NCBI RefSeq assembly: GCF_014645355.1
Contig: NZ_BMLS01000004.1
Span: 1-64,000 of the forward strand
Direction: 5' to 3'
Length of the DNA: 64,000 bases
From: Bowmanella pacifica
GTDB lineage: Bacteria > Pseudomonadota > Gammaproteobacteria > Enterobacterales > Alteromonadaceae
Made by a program: the position numbers and the translations under genes. Each line of letters begins with the position of its first letter. Position 1 is the first letter of the stretch. The notes below the pieces were generated by a model. It was not told the origin of the DNA. It did not search any database and was given only the letters and a program-made list of their open reading frames with translations. This document shows positions 58,458 through 64,000 of this stretch, in pieces.

Positions 58458-59883
58458 GAATGATTTTCTCCACCCCGTTTAAGGGCAAACTGATTTCAAA
58501 ATGGCAGCCTCTGCGGCTGTCTTTTAATAGAATGTGGCCATTGTACTTGCGCACGAGCTCCCGAGTGATGGTCAACCCCAACCCACTCCCCTTTATCTTG
58601 GCATCGGCCCGAACGCTTCCTTGATAGAAAGGTTCAAAAACTAATTCGTGCTGCTCAGAGGGAATACCAGGTCCCTCATCTATCACATCAAGCACCAGAA
58701 TTTGCTCATGCAATGCCGCGCAGACGGTAATCTTGCCTTCAACCGGAGAGAATTTCACTGCGTTTGACAGCAGATTATCCAGAATTACTCGTAAATGTTC
58801 CGGGTGCATGGGAATTCGGTAATCCTCAGGTGGCAAACTGAGCAACAATACCTTGCCTTGAATTTCCAATGCCCTGTCCGCCAACACCCTTTCCAGGCTA
58901 TGAGATAGGTAGCAACTTTGCGGTTTCAATGTTGAGCTGTTGTCCAACACCATATTAAAGTTGAGCAAATCCTCAATTAACTGCTGTAAGCGGCTGACGC
59001 TGCTGCGGATAATCCCAGATACTTCCTGCTGTGATGGATTCAGTGAGCCTGCCGTCCCATCATAAAGCAACTCAGCCCCTTCACGAATAGCCGCTAGCGG
59101 TGTTTTCAGTTCATGGGAAATATGCCGGATGAAATGACTTTTCTGTTCTTCCAACTCCAACAGTTGAACCCGCATGGCTTCCAATATTTGCGCAACTTCC
59201 TGAATCTCCTGCACTCCCGCCACTGACACCTTTTTCTCAAAGTTGCCTTCCTGCAGACGGCTGATTTGCGGTTTAAGTTCATTAATCGGCCGCATTAATA
59301 ATCTGACAAATAACAACGCAATTAATAATGAGGCAGGAATAACCAAAGCCGACTGTAAAACCGTGGTTCGCAGCTGATCGGCACTTTGCTCAATGGCATG
59401 TACCTTAGTGTCTATCGCCTTGCGGCTTAAGCGATAAAGATCATTACCTTGCTCGTTCAGGCTGTCATATTTTTCTTGCAGCAGTGCAATATCAAAGTCG
59501 GCTAACTGTTCACTTAAGGCGGCATGTAACAGTGCTTCCTGCCGCAACAATTCAGCGACGCCACTTTGCAATTCAGCCTGGCTTTCCAACTCTTGGGTTA
59601 GCACCAACAATTCATGGCGGAGCTCCAGATAGCCACGCCAGATCGCCTGATCTTTCAGCACCAGATATTGGCTGGCACTGCGCTCCATATTGCTGAGCAA
59701 CTGCCCGACCTGACGCGTGCCATACACTAGACCTGAGACTTCCTGAATAGCCAGGGTGCCCTGATTAGACAACTTATCAATCCTGACTAGCGCCATGGCC
59801 AGAGCCAGGATCAAAGGTAAGCTAACCAAGGCAAAGCCAAGCAAAGTCAGAGATTTGAGAGAAGATGGCATGTATTTAGCCAA
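58450..59883 (-). CDS. glrK: Sensor histidine kinase GlrK (QseE)
   Basis: The kinase has two transmembrane helices (about residues 10-35 and 185-205) enclosing a helical periplasmic sensor, then HAMP. HisKA follows with FIRHISHELKTPLAAIREGAELL, and the ATPase has DNLLSNAVKFSP, DEGPGIP and GSGLGLTI. I prefer a TTG start at 59883 (478 residues), with GAGG 9 nt upstream. ATG 59871 or a TTG at 59901 are alternatives. It leads the glrK-qseG-like-glrR operon. Confidence 0.93.
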   Translation of the reverse strand: MAKYMPSSLKSLTLLGFALVSLPLILALAMALVRIDKLSNQGTLAIQEVSGLVYGTRQVGQLLSNMERSASQYLVLKDQAIWRGYLELRHELLVLTQELESQAELQSGVAELLRQEALLHAALSEQLADFDIALLQEKYDSLNEQGNDLYRLSRKAIDTKVHAIEQSADQLRTTVLQSALVIPASLLIALLFVRLLMRPINELKPQISRLQEGNFEKKVSVAGVQEIQEVAQILEAMRVQLLELEEQKSHFIRHISHELKTPLAAIREGAELLYDGTAGSLNPSQQEVSGIIRSSVSRLQQLIEDLLNFNMVLDNSSTLKPQSCYLSHSLERVLADRALEIQGKVLLLSLPPEDYRIPMHPEHLRVILDNLLSNAVKFSPVEGKITVCAALHEQILVLDVIDEGPGIPSEQHELVFEPFYQGSVRADAKIKGSGLGLTITRELVRKYNGHILLKDSRRGCHFEISLPLNGVEKIIHV

Positions 59884-60188
59884 TGACACTGTCCTCAACA
59901 AAAAGATGAATGAATTCCCGCGTATTGTGCCTGAAAAGTGCAGGGAAACTAAGCCTACAACACGACAGCATTGCCCTGCGACGACACTGTCTCAAATCGG
60001 AGACGATCAAAAAACAATCACAAATAAAACCTAAGCAAATGTTTTTTAAAACCTTTTTCAACATAGGAATAAATTTAACTGTTGCCCCATTCAAAAAACA
60101 TTGCCACTACGTCACCAATTGGAGACAAAATATCCTCTGGACTGATAAATCATATTTCTAACTCTTTAAAAGCTAGGGATATTTTTTA
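59884..60188. promoter_or_regulatory. Divergent control region with two GlrR-type sites
   Basis: Two sites fit the TGTC-N10-GACA pattern recognised by GlrR in enterobacteria with one mismatch each: TGTC-N10-GACG at 59988-60005 and CGTC-N10-GACA at 60110-60127. The second lies about 62 bp upstream of the -24 of the sigma-54 promoter at 60189. The region lies between glrK and the rightward transcript. Confidence 0.6.
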
Positions 60189-60205
60189 TTGGCACGGTTC
60201 TGGCT
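60189..60205 (+). promoter_or_regulatory. Sigma-54 promoter reading toward rpoH
   Basis: TTGGCACGgttcTGGCT has GG at 60191-60192 and GC at 60203-60204, the exact sigma-54 spacing, with a perfect TTGGCACG upstream element; the -12 element TGGCT differs from TTGCT at one base. Transcription would start near 60216. Confidence 0.75.
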
Positions 60206-60215
60206 TAGTAAGATG

Positions 60216-60734
60216 AAAATAACTATATGTTTGTACAATGCCTCTATTTCAATATCATTCTTTCAGACTTTATCCGGACGTTACCCCTTTAAATCTTTTG
60301 GTAGCATCAAAATCAATGATTTATCTAGTTTTCATGCTCTCTTCATTGAATTATTTTCCCGAGAATAGGTCTGGAATGCTATTGTCAAAAAAGACTCACG
60401 GCACCTGGTAAGGCCCGCGCCTCGCACAGGTGCCACACATTCCGGACAGGCGAGTCCAGAATACTTGCAGCCATCAAACCTATAGGTGAGAATGGGTTGG
60501 CAAGACGCAAGGACAGTCGTCAGTTGCTGGTAGCCACTGAAGTTTTTTACGAAAAATTCAGGAAAGTCGATGTATTCCCCCGGCCGGAGGCCGATAACCC
60601 GGTTATGAGTCTGGACTTTTCATTCAGGAAGGAATGAAAAACCTCCAAATGCAGTTACTCCTAACGTTCGTCATTTACAACCTGAAAAAATTTACCCAGG
60701 GCTTGGGCCCATATGCTTTTCACAGGGGGAAAAG
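60216..60734 (+). ncRNA. Long structured leader or sRNA with GGA-loop hairpins
   Basis: About 520 nt without an ORF follow the sigma-54 start. Hairpins by eye are GGCACCTG/CAGGTGCC (60400-60434), a 9-position stem with one mismatch (60439-60462), GCAAGACG...CGTC-AG-TTGC with AAGGA in the loop (60500-60527), CGGCC-GGA-GGCCG (60581-60593) and TTTTCATTC-AGGAAG-GAATGAAAA (60617-60640). GGA in loops is the CsrA-binding signature. It matches no RNA family I can name. I cannot tell a separate sRNA from a 5' leader. Confidence 0.45.
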
Positions 60735-61067
60735 ATGGAAAATAGCGCAAATCGCTATGTAAAAGTTGGGAACTGGATTTTCGAAGTCAAAATGGTCAGG
60801 GCCATTCGTGTAGAGGAATACGGCAAACCCTACGATGCAGTTGCACACATGACGTTCAACGGTGATGAAGTCTATGTTGACAGTCAACTGAGTAGTTCAG
60901 AACAAACCCTGGATCGCACGGATATGGATGCTTTTCTGGATTTTGCACAAATGATGGAAGTGGATAATTTCCGTTATGACAGATTCCAGAATGGCGAGCG
61001 ACGTTCCAGAAATATACGCCTAGTTGAAAAGCAGGAAGTGCAGCCCAATATCAGGCTGGTTAAGTAA
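60735..61067 (+). CDS. Conserved-looking 110-residue protein upstream of rpoH, unknown
   Basis: The product MENSANRYVKVGNWIFEVKMVRAIRVEEYGKPYDAVAHM... is a soluble protein without a signal peptide. It has a beta-rich N-terminal half and an acidic helix (DRTDMDAFLDFAQMMEVDNFRYDRF) before a basic tail. GGGGGAAAAG before the ATG is a good ribosome binding site. I recognise no family. It sits between the sigma-54 promoter/leader and rpoH on the same strand, so it may be co-expressed with rpoH, though a hairpin lies between them. Confidence 0.75.
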   Translation: MENSANRYVKVGNWIFEVKMVRAIRVEEYGKPYDAVAHMTFNGDEVYVDSQLSSSEQTLDRTDMDAFLDFAQMMEVDNFRYDRFQNGERRSRNIRLVEKQEVQPNIRLVK

Positions 61068-61098
61068 CGGAACTAGGCGCAAAAGTTGTTGTCCATAT

Positions 61099-61124
61099 TG
61101 AGCCCGTTATCCAAGATAGACGGG
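61099..61124 (+). other. Hairpin upstream of rpoH
   Basis: AGCCCGT/ACGGGCT with a 12-nt loop lies between the 110-residue protein gene and rpoH. There is no T-run, so it is not a clear terminator; it may be part of the rpoH leader. Confidence 0.5.
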
Positions 61125-61183
61125 CTGGTGATCACCTAAACTGGGTGCTACACTGGCTCAACTCAATATTCGTGAGGTAAACG

Positions 61184-62035
61184 ATGAGCACAAATATGCG
61201 TTCTATGGCGTTAAGCGTACCTCAGACAGGCAGTCTGGAAGCCTATATGCAGGCAGTGAGCTCTATTAATATGCTCACCGCTGAAGAAGAAAAGGCATTA
61301 GCTGAACGTCTTCACCATGAAGGGGATCTTGAAGCAGCTCGTAAGCTGATCATGTCGCACCTTCGCTTTGTTGTGCATATTGCCAAGTCTTATTCAGGCT
61401 ACGGTCTGCCACAAGCCGATTTAATTCAGGAAGGCAATATTGGTCTGATGAAAGCGGTTAAACGCTTTGACCCGAGCGTAGGTGTACGTTTGGTGTCTTT
61501 CGCCGTGCATTGGATTAAAGCCGAAATCCACGAGTTCGTACTGCGTAACTGGCGGATCGTCAAAGTCGCTACCACTAAAGCACAGCGCAAGCTGTTCTTT
61601 AATCTGCGTAAGGCGAAAAAGCGCTTGGGTTGGTTCACGCACGAAGAAGTTCAAAAGGTAGCAGATGAACTTGGCGTGAGTACCAAGGAAGTGCTGCAGA
61701 TGGAAGCTCGCATGAGCAGCCAGGACCAGGCCTTTGATTTATCTAACGATGATGATGAAACCGGGAGCTTTGCCCCCGTACAGTATCTGGAAGATAAAAG
61801 TGCCGATGTCGAATCAACAGTGTTGAATGCCGATTGGGATGAATCTTCAACCCAGCGTTTGTATTCCGCCATTAAGACATTGGATGAGCGCAGCCAGCAC
61901 ATTATCCAGTGCCGCTGGTTAACTGATGATAAGACCACGTTGCAAGATCTGGCAGATAAATATCAGGTTTCTGCTGAGCGTGTTCGTCAAATTGAGAAAA
62001 ATGCGTTGAAAAAATTGCAAGCCGCCATGGTTTGA
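61184..62035 (+). CDS. rpoH: RNA polymerase heat-shock sigma factor RpoH (sigma-32)
   Basis: RpoH directs heat-shock transcription. The 283-residue protein (E. coli 284) has region 2 ([38 protein letters not shown]), the RpoH box [18 protein letters not shown] that distinguishes it from other sigma factors, and region 4.2 ([18 protein letters not shown]). GAGG lies 7 nt before the ATG. It is detached from ftsX by the glr cluster and may be served by the sigma-54 transcript as well as its own promoter. Confidence 0.98.
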   Translation: MSTNMRSMALSVPQTGSLEAYMQAVSSINMLTAEEEKALAERLHHEGDLEAARKLIMSHLRFVVHIAKSYSGYGLPQADLIQEGNIGLMKAVKRFDPSVGVRLVSFAVHWIKAEIHEFVLRNWRIVKVATTKAQRKLFFNLRKAKKRLGWFTHEEVQKVADELGVSTKEVLQMEARMSSQDQAFDLSNDDDETGSFAPVQYLEDKSADVESTVLNADWDESSTQRLYSAIKTLDERSQHIIQCRWLTDDKTTLQDLADKYQVSAERVRQIEKNALKKLQAAMV

Positions 62036-62050
62036 TGTTCTGAAATAAAA

Positions 62051-62078
62051 AATAAAGGCGCCTGTAGGCGCCTTTATT
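62051..62078. terminator. Bidirectional terminator after rpoH
   Basis: AATAAAGGCGCC-TGTA-GGCGCCTTTATT is a perfect 12-bp stem followed by T-rich sequence on the plus strand. It overlaps the stop codon of the convergent gene at 62074-62076. Confidence 0.92.
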
Positions 62079-62985
62079 GTTTCTCTTCACTTGGTGGTAA
62101 TATCCAGTAAACACCATGAAATTCTGCCACGGCACTATGACCGTCATGAATTTCAACCACTAGCTTAAACGGCGACTTACGTCCCTTGGCCAATAAATCA
62201 CTCTTACCGCTGACAGACTCAATGTTACACAAAGCCCGCGGCTGCATACTGATTGGCTTATGATAATGAATATCTGCATCTCCCAGCACAATTTCACCTT
62301 CCAGGCCTTTTTCCTTCAGTTGCAAGTGCAACATCCCCCAGCCCGTCAGTGTGGCCAGAGAGAAAATACTGCCGGCGAACATAGTTCCGTGCAGATTAAT
62401 ATTCTTATTTAACGATGCCCGGACCTCCAACGTGCGGCCGGTATACTGGTAGAGCTTAATACCCATTTGTTCGCTAATGGGGATAGTTTCATACCAAATA
62501 TCTTGTAACTCTTTGCACCATTTAGGGTGCAACATCACCGCATTAAGCTCGGTTAACTTTTTAACCATTTGCTCACGCTTTAACTGGCCAAGTTCGGTTG
62601 TAGCCTCACCAACCACTTCAAAACCACAGCTTTTAAAGAAGGGGGTGGAGATCTCGCGACTGTTCGTCACGATACGTTCAATTCCCTGCCCACGCGCCAC
62701 GCCTTCTAAGGCCGATACCACCAGTTTACCAAGGCCCTTACCATGATAGTCCGGATGCACAGCGATATGTCGAATCTGTGCCTCTTCGGGCGTATTAAAA
62801 TGCAACCGGCCAATGGCAATCACTTCCCCTTCAGCATTGGTAACCATGCGGTGGATGCCAACTTGCTCATATTCATCTTTTTCCGAACCTTCAGGATAAT
62901 TCCAGGGCTTGCGCAACATTATCCAGCGAAAGTGAAAGTACTTGGCAAACTCATCTTCCGTGTTCGGTGTATCAACTTTGTACAT
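62074..62985 (-). CDS. fabY: YiiD/FabY-like GNAT-thioesterase fusion protein
   Basis: The 303-residue protein joins an N-terminal GNAT domain (about 1-145, with IRHIAVHPDYHGKGLGKLVVSALE binding acyl-CoA) to a C-terminal hot-dog thioesterase-like domain (about 155-295, NLHGTMFAGSIFSLATLTGWGML). This matches E. coli YiiD and the FabY group, which can start fatty acid synthesis by making acetoacetyl-ACP. The exact reaction here is inferred. It is a single-gene unit convergent with rpoH. Confidence 0.85.
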   Translation of the reverse strand: MYKVDTPNTEDEFAKYFHFRWIMLRKPWNYPEGSEKDEYEQVGIHRMVTNAEGEVIAIGRLHFNTPEEAQIRHIAVHPDYHGKGLGKLVVSALEGVARGQGIERIVTNSREISTPFFKSCGFEVVGEATTELGQLKREQMVKKLTELNAVMLHPKWCKELQDIWYETIPISEQMGIKLYQYTGRTLEVRASLNKNINLHGTMFAGSIFSLATLTGWGMLHLQLKEKGLEGEIVLGDADIHYHKPISMQPRALCNIESVSGKSDLLAKGRKSPFKLVVEIHDGHSAVAEFHGVYWILPPSEEKQ

Positions 62986-63044
62986 TTATCTCACCCAGAA
63001 TTAATCTTACCGACGACTTAACAAGCACTGGTTAGCACCCTATA

Positions 63045-63878
63045 GTGAAGATCCCCAATACACAGGTTCAGGGTATCCCGCTGTTTGAACTGAATAAGGA
63101 ACTCCGGCATGGCGAACTACTTTACTGGCACGAACCAGATGTATTCGTCTACCAAAATCAGGCTTATCGTTGGCTATGTCTGGGTGACACAGTACAGACT
63201 GTGATGGATTTGAGCAATCCCCAACACTTGGTATTACCCCATCAGCACGCCATGGCATTATCCCTGTTTTTTTGCCCTCAGCCTCGCCAAGTGCTTGAAT
63301 TGGGGCTGGGCGGCGGCGCGATGCAACGTTATTTTAGCCAACAATATCCACAAGCAAACATGCATAGCATTGAGCATAGCCTTGCTGTGATTCAATCAGC
63401 CCTTGCTTATTTCCACCTCAATGCCAATCAGGTTACGCAGGCCGATGCTGGCCACAGTATCAAGCAGCACAAGCACATAGACTTGCTGCTTGTTGACCTC
63501 TTCTCCAGTCAAACGCATCCCGCTTGCTTGTGGCAACCCGCTTTCCATCAAGCCTGTCTGAACACGCTATCCAGCCAGGGGATACTGGTATACAACCTCT
63601 TGCCCGAATCACCACAGCAACTAGCTGAGTGGTTTGATTTTTTACAGCAACAGACAGGAAACACGCCACTTTGTATTGATGTACCTCATTACCAGAATAA
63701 AGTACTGATCTGCGCTTCTTTCCCACTAGCCATACCCGAAATGGCAAGATTAGCTGTATTCGCCAATGACCATGACATCAACCTTAACTATCTGGCACTA
63801 CCCACGTCATTTTCAGGGGCTGAACACATAGCGCCAGCTAGGCAATCCGCAACTGGAAAGTCACCGGGCCGTCGTTAA
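63045..63878 (+). CDS. Spermidine-synthase-like methyltransferase-fold protein
   Basis: The 277-residue protein starts at GTG 63045 without a clear ribosome binding site. It has the Rossmann SAM-type loop [14 protein letters not shown] (residues about 84-97), HSIEHS and LLVDLFSS, as in the spermidine-synthase-like family. The aminopropyltransferase active-site residues are not evident, so polyamine synthesis is not claimed. Its last 41 nt overlap the convergent dtd gene. Confidence 0.78.
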   Translation: MKIPNTQVQGIPLFELNKELRHGELLYWHEPDVFVYQNQAYRWLCLGDTVQTVMDLSNPQHLVLPHQHAMALSLFFCPQPRQVLELGLGGGAMQRYFSQQYPQANMHSIEHSLAVIQSALAYFHLNANQVTQADAGHSIKQHKHIDLLLVDLFSSQTHPACLWQPAFHQACLNTLSSQGILVYNLLPESPQQLAEWFDFLQQQTGNTPLCIDVPHYQNKVLICASFPLAIPEMARLAVFANDHDINLNYLALPTSFSGAEHIAPARQSATGKSPGRR

Positions 63879-64000
63879 CCAGGCCGACCTGCATATCCGC
63901 ACCAAATTGCCCGGTCTGACACTCAACACCTTTTTCACGAACTAAGCCGATAAAGTATTCATACAGCGTTTTACTCATCTGCGGATCTCCCGCTCTGGAG
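63838..64000 (-). CDS. dtd: D-aminoacyl-tRNA deacylase, 3' part only
   Basis: Dtd removes D-amino acids from mischarged tRNA. The last 54 residues are in the window and read ...[41 protein letters not shown], ending QLRIA. This includes the conserved GQFGADMQV and the Gly-Pro-containing NDGPVTF motif near the active site. The N-terminal part lies beyond the right edge. Its 3' end overlaps the convergent gene by 41 nt. Confidence 0.95.
   Translation of the reverse strand, partial: SRAGDPQMSKTLYEYFIGLVREKGVECQTGQFGADMQVGLVNDGPVTFQLRIA

Noticed and set aside
60216-60400. A glmY-type sRNA divergent from glrK
   Set aside because: In E. coli glmY is on the same strand as glrK. I could not find GlmY/GlmZ-like sequence blocks here, so only a generic leader/sRNA is claimed.
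60480-60540. Possible c-di-GMP-I (GEMM) riboswitch, because of AAACC...GACGCAAGG
   Set aside because: The conserved GACGCAAAGCC and the terminal GGTTGCC parts are not present and the stems do not pair in the GEMM order.

Overview
The window reads as chromosomal DNA of a marine-type gammaproteobacterium, most likely of the Alteromonadales (Alteromonadaceae-like). This is inferred from gene content and order: motX next to rnr and rlmB (sodium-driven polar flagellum), PanP in place of PanD for beta-alanine synthesis, a YiiD/FabY-type protein, many c-di-GMP and two-component sensors, and housekeeping blocks ordered as in other gammaproteobacteria. I see no prophage, insertion sequence, CRISPR array or tRNA gene. 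The only clear decay is an nhaA pseudogene.

Layout. Positions 1-110 hold a leftward rRNA P1-type promoter, so an rRNA operon probably starts at the left edge. A secreted protein built from 15-residue repeats follows (263-1024). From 1082 to 9540, on the minus strand, lie the alpha operon (rpsM rpsK rpsD rpoA rplQ, with a recognisable S4-type translational control leader) and the spc operon (rplN to rpmJ, with secY). The S10 operon that normally precedes rplN is absent. From 9900 to 31400 come envelope and metabolic genes: a DUF4397 lipoprotein, a cysteine-rich secreted protein, rlmB-rnr-motX (motX with a sigma-28 promoter), a C-S lyase with a CheY-like regulator, a DUF2884 gene with a sigma-54 promoter, a YeeZ-like reductase, a sodium symporter, an SDR, msrA, a propeller-GGDEF cyclase, cnoX, purEK and the broken nhaA. 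A 1491-residue hybrid kinase (31466-35941) is followed by yadGH and a TrmB-like methyltransferase.

From 40226 to 50011 the order panP, panC, panB, folK, pcnB, gluQ, dksA, sfsA resembles E. coli, with panP replacing panD. It makes pantothenate and folate precursors, poly(A) polymerase, the tRNA(Asp) queuosine modifier and the ppGpp cofactor DksA. pepB follows, then yhgN-yjaG, dgkA-rsmD and ftsY-ftsE-ftsX.

The most interesting stretch is 56500-62080. The glrK-qseG-like-glrR envelope-stress system lies between ftsX and rpoH, which are adjacent in E. coli. Divergent from glrK there is a good sigma-54 promoter preceded by two sites of the GlrR type ([T/C]GTC-N10-GAC[A/G]). It points into a roughly 500-nt leader rich in hairpins, several presenting GGA in the loop (CsrA-like), then a 110-residue protein of unknown function, then rpoH. 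This suggests a lineage-specific link from envelope sensing through GlrR and sigma-54, perhaps with CsrA, to the heat-shock sigma factor. The window ends with a YiiD-like acyl enzyme, a spermidine-synthase-like methyltransferase and the 3' part of dtd.
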